This document shows, piece after piece, positions 11,591-26,700 of a stretch of 64,000 nt of DNA (positions are counted from its first letter, which is position 1; each line of letters starts with the position of its first letter). Source of the DNA: Acanthaster planci (lineage: Eukaryota > Echinodermata > Asteroidea > Valvatida > Acanthasteridae); assembly GCF_001949145.1 (NCBI RefSeq), contig NW_019091409.1:281200-345199 (forward strand), written 5' to 3'. The notes beneath the pieces were generated by a model. That model was not told where the DNA came from and searched no databases. It was given only the letters and a program-made list of their open reading frames with translations. The translations under genes and the position numbers were made by a program.

Positions 11591-14439
11591 TATAGTCGTT
11601 GTTTTTTAATTAAACTATTCAGAATGGATGTCGTATATGACAGCTTACAGGTTAGAACAGAATGCAGCAAAAATGCAAGCCACCGTGAATTATGGGGGTT
11701 AGCATTGAAGCGATGGTTCGGAAGACTTTGTGGAAGCTGTGGGATCCATGTGCATTATTACCATGAAAAGAAAAACAAAAAGAGGCAAGCGAAAACCGTT
11801 GCACGAACAGCATTCAAACAATGGATAAAGAATAAACAAGACACGAAAAAAGAGGTGAAAGTCATACGAAAGATGACAAATCTCTACTGGACAGTAACGG
11901 CATAGCAAGAGAGAGATGATTTAGAGATGCCTTTTGGGTCTTGAAAGAAGGGTGAGTAGGTGGGATCTGGAGATGATGAAGTAATCTAAGATCTTTCGGA
12001 ATAAGTTCGTGCAAAAGAAATGCAAGAGCCCAGGGCGATGTACAAGCAGAAGCACTCGGCGCAAGTGAAGACCCTGAACTATTTCCGTTACTCAGAAAGC
12101 TCTTTATTTGGAGATACACATCAATGACTTTCTTGAATGGGAATAGAACACATGAACATAGCATGGGGGACCACACCCAAATTCCAAGGATGCTCTCATT
12201 CATTCACCGTTCATTCAGTCGAATGAAACTAAAATTTGCCATCTCGTGGCTTTCCCATTATGAAATAAGCTTATCGTTTTAATTGCAATTGTGGACTAAA
12301 AAAATGCTCATGTTTTCCTTCGTACTCCAGTTTATCCCCCCAACTTAATTACATATCAGATGTTGCATTTTATCACCGTTCTGTTTTATGAGGGCGCACC
12401 ACATGAGGCTGGGAAACTCGCAAGTCCGTTTGGTAATTTTAAGAGCTTCACGTTTACAAGCGATTTGCACGTGGTATTCATGTCTGCATTCAACTCCTGC
12501 GAATGAAACCAGAAATTAATTAAACACCAGATGGTGAATTTTTATATCTTTACCTTAGTTTAGTTACTAATTCCTATGGAAGAATCACGAGTATGACATA
12601 CATTATCTTTGCTGAACGTGCATTTGCTCGTTTATTCAACTAGAGAAATTCTCTTAATTCTGTTTGACTACAGAAGAAATGCTTTAAGTTCTTTTAAAAG
12701 TGAAAACATAGGAAAAATGGGGGTTGTTTCTGACAGAAAGGTATCATACACAAGCAGGAATCAAAGAGGTCGTTAAATAGCGCCCTCTATTGGCACCAAC
12801 TGCTGCACGATCTGTCAAACAGTTCATAGACTCTTTATGGTTGCACTGCACAAAACGCGCTTAAAGAAAACAGTGCAAACTTGGAAAGAAATAGCGCCCA
12901 CTGGCGACTCTCCGGAGTAGGTTGGTCTGGCGTTTATCACTGGAAATTCAAGACTGTGGCCAAAACTTCAGTTTTCTTTTCAAGTTTATAAGGGTTAGGT
13001 GCGTGCGATTCTTTTTATTCGCGCTTCTCCCAAAAGCAACCGCAACTGTTCGCTCAGCTCTGAATATAGCCGCTCGCCTTTATGCAAAACAGGCCTACAG
13101 GTTGGAGATTTTTGTTAATGAAATACGCCAGGTTCGAAGCCCGAAATCCCAATTAACTAATAATTAACTGATTGATTTATAGAACTATTTCTTTGACCAG
13201 TCCTGATTATGGCAAATCTTACTGTAAATAAACCTTAGGATCACAAAATATTATTGAGCTCGCTCGTACAAATCTAGCCATTTAGTGGAATGCACATACC
13301 CTTATCGAGAGCGGTGCAAGTGAACCCTGAAGTGATATGGACGGGGATCAGGAATGTATTGTCTGTAGTTTTAGGTGTAGAACATTGAAAAACAGATTTT
13401 CACAGGTTTTGCGATCGTCTAAGAAGAACAGACGAAAACAGAGCCGAGGTGGAGACAGAAAACAAAGTCTGGAGACCTGTTGCTAATGTCATACAAGAAT
13501 GCTGAAGAAAAAGACATCCTAGAATGCCGTTAAAACGTGAACAAATTGTAGGCCTACCGTTTATTTTTTCGATTACAACCGGGATTCTGCAATGGTGGCA
13601 AAACACCGCCATCAAATTCAGTTTTTTTCGAAGTCCTAGTGGCGTATCCAGCGGGGGGGGCGGATTTTTTTTTACAAAGAACACTTTACAATTAAAAAAA
13701 GTCGTCGGTATGTTAGCACCAAAAACCCTAAGAAAACAACAACAACATGAAATAAAAGCAAGGATGTCGCGACCGCGAGTAAAGCTTTTGATATTGTTTT
13801 TTCCCCCGACATCATGTTGATTGAGCCCGAAGCCACATTCGCTTTTGAATTTGCCCCTGACACCAAAGGCAGGATACGCCGCTTAGTAAGCCCCTACCGA
13901 ATCGTTACGTGCAGTAAATCGATAGACATGGTACACAATTTTTAACATTAATAAGCTACTTTTTTGAACTCAAAACTAATAGTCTGCCCGCAGTCTGCGG
14001 AAAAACCCTCTTGAAAAAGAAAAATCGAAGTCCCCTTTTGACAGACATTTTCTCTTTTGGGGAGTGATTTTTATACGAATTAAAGTTTTACAAAATAAGG
14101 GATAGCCAAAACCCAAAGTATAGACAACACATCTTTAATGATGTACGCTCACGTAAGCTACAAACGAGTTAACCAAAATGACCAACCCTGTGCGCCACGA
14201 TTATTTATAATAGTTAATATGTCATGACATCAACACTTGATTCGCATGTAGTCTGTGTTGACGACAGCTTTCACTGTGTAGAAATCTCCAGGCAACGGAT
14301 ATCTGCTAACTGAACGCTGCAAGAATGTAATGTCATCTTTTTAAGCAGTAAGGAAACAGTCAAAACGTGTGGTCTCTCGATAATCGAAGGCAGTTACCGG
14401 AGGCATATTTGCGTCGTGTAAGTTTCTCCGCGTCGTAAC

Positions 14440-14757
14440 ATGAAGGCTGCAGTTTTCAACAGACTTGTTCTGTTCGCAATATTATGGTTGCCCAAGTTGA
14501 ATGCACAAACACCGGCAGTGTCCGCGTTTCCCTTCGCCGAGAACGAGTCATTAATTGACCGGAGTATTTCAGCGATACCCACCGAACCACCAGCAGCGAA
14601 GATACCGTTGTTCCTTGGCGGGTTCTTTGCACTTCCGGGCGGGGGATGGGACGGCAGTGTCACGCTGGTTGCGGTGGAAATGGCGCTGGAGAGCATCAAC
14701 GCCTATCCCGATATATTGACAGAATACGAACTGAAAATGGTGTGGAATGACTCCCGG
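14440..14757 (+). CDS. First coding exon 1C: signal peptide and start of Venus flytrap
   Basis: ATG, 106 codons, donor CGG|gtaagc, phase 0. Hydrophobic leader with probable cleavage after LNA, then a 30-residue linker and IPLFLGGFFALPGGG, AVEMALESINAYPDILTEYE and VWNDSR. Same length and phase as exon 1B at 5701. Upstream about 230 bp lies an AT-rich stretch (ttatttataatag), but no promoter can be assigned. Confidence 0.9.
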
Positions 14758-17700
14758 GTAAGCGACTCATCGGCAAATTTTGAATCGTTAAGAGTATGGA
14801 TGTCAGAAATACCTAAATTAACCATCTTTTAACAGCTCTATCGTCTAGCTTGTTTTCCTGTAGTGCTCGAACATGACCTCGCATTTTTATGTGAAATTGA
14901 ATGACAGCGGTGAGGTAGAGTTTCCACCCCATAAGCAGTATTTGACTGGTATAAATTGCATGCATAGTGCTTGGCTGGTACATTACCGGCATATGGTGGA
15001 GCAGTTCTTTAATATTACAGGTAGGAATTTAACTCTTTCGCTGACCATGGACAATTTCCATGGTTTCAGCTGACGATTGGATTGTGGTAGACAGATCTAA
15101 GAAGGTTTGCCGACATTACAAATTGTGTGCGCTCTAGTTTAACTCTAAATAAATTAAAGAGATCCTCTTAAGTCGGCAGGGTAATTGCTTTACAGCTTTG
15201 AGTATTATTACTTGTGCATCAAATATCATTTTGTTTGCAAACCATCATTGTAAATGTGATTTAGACATTCAATAAGCAGTGGGGGATGTTGGATAAAGTC
15301 TGTGGTTTTGTTGGCAACAGGGCGAGACATGGGCAGAATCATCAAAAAGACTTTTTTAATTGGGACATGACTTCTCCAGGAGTAAAGAATTTATTGGTTG
15401 AAAACTGATAAACTCAATTATTGGAAAGGGGTCAATTCTGAGCTATTTTCCAGCAAATTAGTTTTCCTGCAACATCCATGGGCAAAATATCAGCTTATTT
15501 CCGTATCCCACGGCAGTTGTCGTTGTAGGTTTCTTGTTGTCAACCTGTCTACCACATGCAAGTACACGTGATTTCAATATTAATGGGACTTCAGTATTTT
15601 TAATGTAGACACTAAAAGACTAAGGGAAGAAGACCAAATCCTGCGAGCAGCCATGCATGCAGTTTTAAAACCTTGCCAGTGCGTGAACGAAACCCGTACA
15701 TTACCCGCAGAACTATGCGCAATTAGATAACAAAAAATCTGCACATTAAAATCTCTTGCAGTGCAAACTCTGTCGCTTCACCACAAAATTTGAAAAAAAT
15801 ACACTGAACGCAGTGTTACAGCTTAGAATGGGTTTCTTTGTGAGAAGAGTGTTGGAATGCCAATTTAATCAAGGCGCTTGGCTAGAACCAATGGAACATG
15901 GGACAGAAATAGTGTTACATTTTTGCACTGCTATCAAAAAGGTTGCTTCAACTGAGGGGAGCAGACGGAAACGGTTAAAACTAATTTTAATTAATTATAT
16001 CAGGACTATAATATTGCTACAACTGGAACTTAATGCTATCTATAAGTGGTCCGTGACTTCTGGCGCAAGAAGCGCTGTTTATGTTTTTTAAAATGGCGCC
16101 GCCCATGGTCAACATAGAAATATCACAGGCCCAGTTTTCAAGGCGCCACACCTTGGAAAAAATACAGTTTCGGAAAGTTTTAGGTTGCTCATATAAAAGT
16201 AAAAACTCTGAGAAATACGCCGGTGTAAGTAAAATAGTCGATTCATTCTCATAACGGAAGATATTAGGATTCAAAGTTTGTGACAATCCTGCAGTTTGGA
16301 TTTCAGGCATTTAAGACATGCTTTGAAGTAGGGCTGTGGTGGCGACAGATAAGAGACAGATTGTAAAAGAAAGCCACTACAGCCATATTTGTGGGCTTAG
16401 CTTAAGGATGGTCACATTCGTTTTACACAAGCAGCCTGCCTTAGGCTTTCAACTGCCCCTATAAATGCACGATACTCCAAACAAGAATATCGTTCTACTA
16501 TAGGTCCTGTCTTCAGCATGCTTATATTAGCATGTATATGATGAACAAGCCTAAGCTTAAGGCCTAGTCATACTAACATTAGGCCTACATACACTTAGGC
16601 TAGTACTTGGTAGGCCTAGGCCCCAGTACGAGCAGCTTATACTGTGGTTAGATGGTTAAGCCTTAGGCCCAGTGGTTCTAGCCATCTCCTCCAGGTCTAG
16701 GGCAGTTTTCCAATACTCAATTTTGTCTCTGTCTCGGGCTTTGTCCTAAACACCAATGCCCGATTGTGGGCCTAAGTATTTAAATTTAATTTAAGTAAGC
16801 AGGCCTAGTAATGTTTGGCTTTTTTGCTTCTTAATGTTTTGCAGTACTTTCGGACTTAGTATTGGTTGCGTTTACAAGTCAGGAAGTAGCCTAAAAAACC
16901 TTTGAAGCCTGAGACAGAGCCGACATCGAGTATTCTAAACCAGCCAGCAATATATAAATTGCAAACAATTTAGAAAGGTCACAATAATGTCACAACACAA
17001 GACTGGCCCCTTGTCTACAGATTGCAGCTAGCATCGATTTACAGTACTGTACAGTGCAGCGCACATATACTGTATGTACTAGGGTAGGCCTGTGTTCTGT
17101 ATGTACACGGGCATTTAGGCCTACTTTGTATACGTTTGCAGGGCTGTAATGAGATGCGGCAGGGATGGTAGGTATGGCCTGCTACTAATAAAGGATTGTT
17201 GCATTTTGAATTGTGTTGGCAGATTTTTCTAAACAACCGATTTTCTGTCCTCAGAATTGGTGAATGAAACGTATAAATATATTCCCACTGGAAGTTAAAA
17301 TTAAAGGTAATTCACAGGCTGTTCAAGAAGAAAGATCCTTTTACAGTCATGTCAGAGTTTGCATCAGTTTGATAGCTGATGAAAAAGTTCTTGTTCTCGA
17401 CAAAGAAAAAAATGACCTGTAAACAGCAAAAAATCGTGGGGAGGAAGCGGTAACTTCAGTGTTTACATCAGTTTAAAATTGTCACCATTAATTATTTGCT
17501 CGAGGGCAAATTTGTTTACACGCTGTTAGCTATATGAGCGAGTGGATCACGGAGTATGGTGCTTGCAATTTGACCTTTGGCCTACATTCTCCACATCCCA
17601 CAAGCGCAAATGGGACAACAAATTTTTCTTCAAATAATCTTGATGCACTGTAAAGATTCTCTCTTATTATCCTCGTTCAAGCAAAACATGTGCAACTTAG

Positions 17701-20700
17701 AAAAGTGCACAATGTATTTGGAAGACCAAGCTGCAGGAATTATATCGCACTTACTGAAATGGATAAACCACTCAGAACTAAGATTCTTCGATCACATTTT
17801 CAACAGCTTTGATGAAAGTATAGTATCCTCTGTTTACTTTCCGAGAAGATGCAGCGTCATCACCACTCGTAGGCTATGGGCTCCATATAGACAGTACTAC
17901 ATTGGTTTTAAAATTGTCTTTCAGTAGTTATATCTTTGAATGGTTATATTCTATTTGTAATTTCTTGAGCCCCCAAATCTACTTTGTATTGTCACTCATG
18001 AATAGTAAATGTGCTTGTATAACTATCAAAATCAGCAAACTCCATGGAGTTTGCTGATTTTGAAAAATTTGCTCGCTCATCAATTTTGATAGTTATACAA
18101 GCACATATACGTGTATGTAGGGGCAAACTCAGTAAATAGCAGTCGGTCAATATTATGAAAAATTAAAAAAAATGATCTCATGATAATATCATATATGATC
18201 ATTCCACAGACAGATGGCCTGCCATTGATTATTAAAGGGGCTGTAGGAAGGATCTGGCTGTATGCCACAGTTTTGACATCAAGGTTGATGGGTCAAGAGT
18301 CATTTTTTTTCAACAGACCTGTTGACTTCCGATGGCAGTCTACCTGCCAAGTTACGTTTTTCACGGGAGAAAATGCTTCATGGAATATCAAATTGAATTG
18401 AACAAAGAAGATTCTTTGATCACATAATCTGTGATGTCCAGTGGGACTGTCTATCAGTTTTCGCTTAAACTAATCATACAGCCAATCAATTTTGAAACAA
18501 TTAGTAACAATGCAAATTCCTGCCCCTGGGACTGCGCAAGGGCCATCCACTGGTGTGACTACACAGGTCCATTTGTGCCATGGACTGGGTGACTGAAACT
18601 TTTCGGCATATAGCCATTGTCATCAGGCCATGTTGGTTGATAGTCACGTAGCGCATTTGGGTTAAACCTGAAATAAGAGTAAATGTGTGACAACACTCGG
18701 TTTGTCCAACGGTTTGATGTTTTTGGCCAGTAAACTATTTCCAAGCCATTTTTAAGTATCACCAGACATAGGGCATATTCAACTACACAGTCTACCTCTT
18801 CTCGGCGCATTCCTTCTCAAAAAGTAAAATTGCAGTTTTAGTGTTGTCAAGTGAATGGAGGTGGCCATGCATTAATAAGCAATAAATAAATTAAACAATG
18901 AAAGCGATTGCAAAAGGAACATTTCTTTTCTCTTCTAGGTGAAAAGAGTTTAATGGTTCCCTCATACATCCAGAGTGTGAATTAACTTGGTTTCATTAGT
19001 CTAGAAATTATCACTTTTGAGCATGAAATTTTAACACACCTGTGTTTTGTACTTTTTATTGGATACATTAATCTGGTATCAAATGGTCTTGAACTCAATC
19101 CTTTCAATGAAAAGATGTAAAAAAAAATGAAGTAAACTAAATAATACCAATGAAAAACAACTTTTTCTTTGTCCTTTTGTATGTTTTTCTCACAGGTTGA
19201 CTCTGATGCAGTGGCAGATCCAGAAAGCAGTAGATGTGGCAGTGAGTGATCCCAATTCCTTTGCACTTGCACCAATCATCATGTACATTACGCATCCAAG
19301 TTGCCTTCATGTGATATGCTACTTTCCACCTCATAAGCCTCAATCCCTCTTCCCTGGAAGAGGAGGATGGATAGAGTTCCTTCTGCTTTCACTTGAGGAA
19401 AACTGGGCTACTCCCCCCAAATTCTCCACTTGCCACACCCTCCTACTGCCACCACTGCATGGATCTGCCACTGCTGGTACATCCGTATTACTAAAATATA
19501 TTTGTCACATTTTTGAATTACAACTGTAAAGTTGACAAAACTAATTAGTCGTGTTTCTGCAACATCATTAGTCAAAAGTTTAATTACAAAGTGCGAAAGT
19601 TGCTGGATTAATTAATGGTTAGTCTGGCTATAGTACTGGTATTTTCTTGTCAGGATGTAAAGAATTTCAATTTGTAATCAATGCAATATGACTGGTTAAA
19701 ATTAGTCACATGAGACAGTGTCCTGGACTAATTTTTTCTGTCAAAATGACAAACTTATTAAAAGAGTGATAAGTGCAGTATAGTTACTGGAACTGGAAAT
19801 TAATATTTGATATTAAACTGGGTGTTGTGAAATCAATCCATCGTCTGCCAAACGGGTTTGCGTAGAACCATATGAAGGTTTGACTGAAATGAGAACACGA
19901 CCATATCTATATCTAATTATTATTGAAGTTAATCGATACACTTTATATTAATATCAAAGTATCAGAATCCTTTTCGTAGTGACTTTTCGTAACAGCAACA
20001 TGGACAAAAACAGCAACAACACTATGAGACGCTTTCAGGCTTGCACTCTTGACTGCGAAAGAATTTATCTGATTTTGTTTTTCACGTGCATTCCTCGTGA
20101 CTGGGAAATGCAGTACAAGAGCCAAAAATAGAATCTCTAAATTTCAAAAATCGAATGCGTCTCTGAAACATAAAATAATTAGCAATATAATAAGAATTCT
20201 AAATTATTAGCCTTCTTAAGAGTAGTGGAATAAATTGACATTTTCAGGTACGTCAGATAACCAAGAGTGACATTTCTAGAAAATCTTTATTTACCCCTGG
20301 GGAACAAAACTGAGGATAGCAATTTAAAGACTAACATAAGATAAGATACTCCCTCATCAGATGCAGATACCCTGGGAGATTATAGCCGTGGGAACATTTC
20401 GCTTTCAGGGTTACTAGAATTGAAGGTTGTATGTGTTCATCGCTGATTGGAAGGCTAAAGCGATATCCCTTTACGGATTCTAAATTTTCTCTTTAATGAA
20501 CTGAACAGTTCACGTAGGCCTACATCACTTAGTGGAAAGAATTTAAAAGGCGTATATAAAGATGTTTTTTATATTAAGGAAAAACTAAAATCTGTTTCAG
20601 TGGCTTTAATAATTCTGATGTGGATATTTCCTTGAATCCATATTTATCTCAAATTAAGGAAAACGAATGTATTTATCATATAAACAGACAAATGCCCATG

Positions 20701-23700
20701 TCCATTTTAGGCCTCCGGGGCTACTGTTCATTAATGAGAGAAAAAAAAAGAAACGAAAATCCAGATACAAGTGAACTCGAAATTCATTATTACCTTGCTT
20801 CGGCAACATATTGAAAGACATATACCTCCTTGCAAAACACACATCACAAAGGAAAAGTGACACCAATAGGGCTTCATATATAATTGCTCTCTGTTTACTT
20901 GCATAAATGTCAAGAGCATCGTGCGCTGTTTTTTTCAGCCATAGTTTAAAAGCGGATGGTTGAGTTGATAGAGGGATTAAAGGTAGAACACTATGTTGCA
21001 AAGATGTAGGCCGTCTTGGGAAGTGAGAGTTGCCCTTGGAGGGGTGTTTCATGTGTGGGATCCTTTATGTAGACTCTCAATTCATTGTGCCAGTAAAAAG
21101 GAAAGCACCAAACAGACGCGAGGAAAACTTTTATGTTTTTTTATTGTTTAAAAAAAATGAATTCTGAACAAGAATTGGTAAGAAGTGTGTTTTAATATAG
21201 ACGGAAACACAGACAAATCAAACGACAGGGCGCAGAGAGAGACTTCAACTACTTTATTCCTGCACTGTTTGCTTATATACATCTATTTACAATAATGGAA
21301 TTATCCAAATGTGACACTATTGTATATAACTCCCAATCAAAACCGAAGGTGTGGCTTGATACAATGCAGTGAAATTTGTTCATTGCACAGGCTAAGGAAC
21401 GACATCTCCCCCCGTCTTATCAAATTTCAATTCATCATCTTAATTTAAACAGTGATTAGTGGCAAGAATCTTACATTATTTTTTGTTTTACGCTCAGTAA
21501 GACAATAAAGACCTGTATGAAATGCATATTCACAAAAATTAACGTCACCCTTTTTATTGATATTTATTTCACCCTTAGTACATTACATAATCTTTGAACC
21601 AACTCGGTTCACACCTTTGTCTTGTACTTCTTCTCAAAGTAGTATAAATATAACAGACTACGTCTGTGATTGCTTCGTTAGAGCGTGGTCGTTCCCTTTC
21701 TCGGAAGTTGTTATTAACATGTGATTTCACTTCTTGTTGTGTGCAACTAGTAGGCATGGTTAATTTCCAACCAACTATATCCAGTCTGGTTCTCATGTGC
21801 CTATACCGTGTAATAACACAGCCGGTGCAATTCCTGTGGTTGTTTGTGCTCTCGTCCTATATACACAGTAACTTAACTGCTGCCTAAACTGCGTTCTTTA
21901 TCACACCATTAACGACAGCGTGTATGCCTATGTCTATATTATACAACATGTACCTCAGTCGATTGTCCTGAGCTTAGGGTACATAAAACTTACTTCACTA
22001 ATGTCTCAATTTTGTCTTCTCTCCTTCATGAGATTGGTCTATACACAGAATTTCTCACACATCATGTAGATGTATTTCTCATGCAATGATAACCACGCGC
22101 CGAAGTCCGGAGCCTCTGTACTAACACTTCGTTGTTAGATTGGGGAAAGACATTGCACAGCTGCTGAAACAAGTATTGTGAATATTTGATGCCCTTGCCA
22201 ATCATGCCACGGTAAGCAAACGCTCACGTGGGGCAAAAAAAGTAAAAGGGACTTTTGTGAATGGTGCTACGAAGCTAACGTAAACGTCACAGCGAAAGTT
22301 GGGACAAATGAAAATAATGCAAGACTGTAATGCGTATACAAACTTGGCAGTTTTCACCAATTCGTGGATCCATGCAATGATTTCTTTTAGACTCATTCGT
22401 TATGGATCTTTATTATTATTATTCAGACCTTTTTCCCCCTACGTTTGGCTGTCAAACGGTTGAATTGCACATTGGCTCCATTATTTTAAGTAATTGCATT
22501 AAGTTAATTAAAAAAACATTTTTTTTGCACGCCAGCCTACTGCTATTACATACACATCAATAAATTGCCAAAGAAATGGACATTTGCAACTGTAAAATAT
22601 AAAAAATGTGCACAAATCCATGCAGCGTTGAGGTTCAGTGCCTGGGATGACATCATTCTGCTCACAAATATACAAATTGGTGGTACCGTAAAAGCAAAAA
22701 GGCTTTATAAAGAGATTTAAAAAGCTAAAAAATGTGCAGTTTCAAGGGCTGTAGTGAAATAACTATTTCATAGTCCCGTTAAAAATTAAGCCTAACATCT
22801 GCAATTATTATTAATATTAAGTGAAACGCCCATAAATGTATTTTGCCGGATAATAACTACACAAAATGGAAACTACAAAAAGCACATTTCTAAACTACAT
22901 AGCACCTCAACGACCTTGAATTGAATGTAAATCACGGTACAGACATTCGAAAGCTACATCGGTAAAAAACACGTTTACAATGCCAACAATACAGGACAGC
23001 TATTCTGAATTAGACAGCCTGAACGATCTTGTGTATACACACTCGAATCCGGACTATTTGACTGCTCTTTCTTAAAGTGCTTAAAGAGCAGCAGACAACC
23101 GAGTCGATTTATAGCTCGGGTAGTTTCTTGGTTTTCACCTGACATGAATGCAGAATTCCAAATCTGCACGCCAGTTATCAAGGCTGTAAAATATGACAGC
23201 AACGAATGACCAATTCAATGATTTGGTCATGCATCCCACATATATGAGCAAGTTGGATGTTTTAACGAGAACAAGATTCAGATCGAGCGCATGAATAAAA
23301 ATATGGGTTATGTGAAAAAAGACGTCTTGACTGAGCAAATTTAGTAAGAGAATAATAACCGTCTACCTTCCAGCAGAAGCAATAAGTAAATGCATCAGTT
23401 AAACTCTGAATGGTCGAATTGTCTTACTGCAAAACACTTACTACTTGTTCCACTAAATCTTCTGCATTTACACTACCTGTTGTGGCTAAAGGTCATCTGA
23501 TATAGAATACTTACCCTTCATTCATATGACCCATTTAACTTAAAAAGCCAAATAGAAAGTACAAGAACGTTTATTCATGTTTTGTTTGTGACCAACCAGT
23601 GGAAGACAATCCTTATTCCAAAATGTATCAATGAGATGTGTCATTTTCAGCATGGTCTGTAGTCTGTAGGCCTACATCGTTGGTCAAACTGATTCACATT

Positions 23701-26700
23701 CTGAAGACATCTGCCTAAGTGAGCAGAAGGTGACAGGATCGAGTCCAACCGAGGAAACTAGTAGATCGTTCCACAAGCCTTCGGACAACGCTGAGTATAA
23801 AGTGCTCTAAAATATGCGTCCGTGAAGGGCAACACGCGATACGCAATGGGCCCTATGTGTATGAAAATTACTATTTTCCCAACACCTTATGACAAGTTTT
23901 TTTCTCTCTCTCCCTTAAAGAATCAAGGTTACAGTGGTCTACCAAGCCAAAATCCATTAGTATTCTGTGCCTACTAATACAAACTGGGTCCAAGTTTGAT
24001 TTTCTTTTGAGTGAAAGAGTTCTTATCCATTTGTTTTGCCAGTGTGACGCCGGTCTGGGAACCAGACTCTTCTTCGAGCACATCCGGTTGCCTCCTCAGA
24101 AACTGATGCTGATAGGGCCCGCCTGTTCCACCACCGCCCAGGCAGTGGCACAAACGTCATTCTACTGGAATCTCATCACGGTAACCTTTGTATCCTCACC
24201 AACTCCACCTCTGCATTTTCATTCAGAGAAGAAAGTCGCTGTTAAAACCAGACCAGCACCGCCTGCACACGAGTACTCTTCCAAGTTTGCTATATATCTC
24301 TGACACTGAGAACACCACTGCGTAACAACTGCACTGCATGACCCCAGACTCATCACAATACATGTAACTTACTTACACATGAAATATTGTCGGATTGAGC
24401 ATGGTAAGGGTTAATATATTTCATTGATAACGACGGTGCACGCTCGGCGCCAGAGTGTCTGTACATTTCTATGAATGTTTCAATATCATTGTCTCTACCA
24501 CGAAATATCTTTTCAGTGATGCGTCTGGATGAGATATTTATCTGCATCACAGACTGGGTCTGGCACTACTTTGAGAGGTGGGATGCGATGTGCCGTAAAC
24601 TGATTGATAGCATGTCATGGCTTGTTCATTCACACTGCAAAATTACTTTATTATATCGAACACTCTTGGTGCCTATTCACAAAAGACCACTGGTCCTGTT
24701 TTATTCATGTAAAGATACCCAAAGGGAGTTAAAGTGACTAAAGCGCACAATCTCCCCTGGCCTGTTGCCTGACCCGAGAGGGGGGGTTCGTCAAACCCAA
24801 AAGTGGAATATTTGGCACCGTAAATACATATTTTTATACAAAGGCCTATCTTAATGTGCTTTGGAACACAACATCATCAAGTTCCATGTTTGTTGCGAAC
24901 CGAAGGATGCATGTAAGACTTGTATAGGCCCCCTACTTCAGTTTCTAAGTTCACATCGTAAGCGTATCGTAAATTGGTCTGGTATACGAATTTGCTCTTC
25001 ACCCAGTGCGTTGAATCGGGCGCTGGGTGACAGCGAGCGAATGACATGAACATTATTATTTTAAAAATCTCAGAAAATCCCACACGAAAATTCCGAAGTT
25101 CAAAAAAGTGATAAATGGAAGTAAATCATCATTACCTCCACTCACCTAACTAAAAATTGTAAAAAAAAAAAATGGGGGGGGGAGCGCATTTCATTTTGCA
25201 CTTCGGGTAAAAATCGGAAAATCGGACCAAAATAAAATGCTATCGGAACTTTGTAGCCGATATGTGAAATCGACATTTATGAATCAGAATATTTGGAGTT
25301 TGATTACATTTCATCTTTTGTGAAATTAGAGGTAAAATATTGCTCCATTCACAAACGTTAAAAGTGAAAATTCGAAGTGCCCATAGGGTCCGCGCCACTT
25401 TCCGGTACGCATTCTTCAATTGTAACGTGAAGCAGCGCGCGAACGAGTGTTTTCATTAAACCTAAACTTTTTCAAGTTCTCGAAATTACCAATTTTCCAA
25501 TTTTAATGGGCTGGATTAGTGTCCTTGCTGGGTGGGCCATGCAGCAGTTCTTTTTTAAACAGTAACTAAAAGACCAGTAACATGATAAACAACATGGATT
25601 ACATAAATGTAAAAGACAAAAACGAACAGACGTACCACACAATTTGTGAGGTGTGAACGGTAATTGCGGTGCATTTACAAGTCTATTCAGTCTTTCAGGG
25701 CTGGTTTCCTTCATTTCTGACACGTAAAAGAGCCAATGTACACGTCAACCAAGGAAAACATGACTGCCTTGTCCCCGCGACAAGAACGCTGCGTCGCTGG
25801 TGGGCCCCATGTGTGGCTGGCCGGCTGCGGCGGCGACCCGGGTTAGGCCGCGTTAGGCACGGCGCGGCGTTTAGTGACGGATCTCATTCTTCAAATGTTG
25901 CCGTATAAGCCGCCTGGAGTTCAATATAAACTGCAGAGCTATTTTCAGCGTGAGAAACAGAGTATAAACCGCGGCTTATATTCCGAAAATTAGGGCATTT
26001 TAAAAGTATATATTTATTGAGGGAAAAAAAATTAACAAAACCAAAAACACCACCAACAAGCAGAACTCTGAAGCAAGCGGGGGGGGGGGGGGTTCAAACC
26101 TCCCGACCCCCCCCAGCCTACGGGCCTGCTCCCCAGGTTTAAAGGGGCTAATGTACATGTACAGCAACAATAAATCATAAACACGCGCTTTTAGAAACCG
26201 TTGGTACAGTGAATAACCTCACTGGCTGAATTAATGCTTAATCGGCAGGGTTTGATTTCTGACTCGGTCGTATTGGCCATTTTGTCTCTTCACAGAGGTT
26301 GAGGAGGGTGACTGGAAATAATGTAGCGAATTATGGGACCAAAGACACGAGTTTAGGTCTACACAGACTTGAATGTTTCTATATTATGGAGCAAGCTTCA
26401 TTTGGCTGTATCTTTCCATTAAAGAAAGAGTCCAAAGTCCGTTCTTCACGAACGTTTTATGGTGGAGAAAGCTGTTGATGTTAAAAAAATGATTAAGATT
26501 TCGTTTAATGAGATCACTCTGTAAACAAACCTTTTCAGCATTTTGCAATCCAAAATGGGATTCGAAGGACAAACAAGCACCGTATTATATACAACCCCCC
26601 TTGCAAAACGTTGGTCATTTTCCACCTTGTGAAATGTACGTTGAAGATATGCAATATTTTTTCCTCAAATATTGAATTTGTAAGGGTTAATATAGAGAAA

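Larger units (their letters stand above)
6019..14439. other. Interval between the two first exons; repeats only
   Basis: No exon of the receptor or another gene is recognised. It holds a short hairpin (6889-6927), a decayed LINE on the minus strand (about 9000-10350), degenerate tandem repeats (about 10720-11300) and one member of an inverted repeat pair (11363-11590). Confidence 0.55.
14758..24042. other. Intron 1 (9.3 kb), no exon seen
   Basis: It holds inverted-repeat elements at 16705-16940 and 19209-19473, a nested palindrome at 18011-18104 and a SINE-like copy at about 23690-23860. Open frames here have no recognisable domain. Confidence 0.55.

Noticed and set aside
11486-11905. 139-codon open frame
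   Set aside because: Its start lies in a dispersed repeat that recurs inverted at 41300, and the rest is low-complexity Lys-rich.
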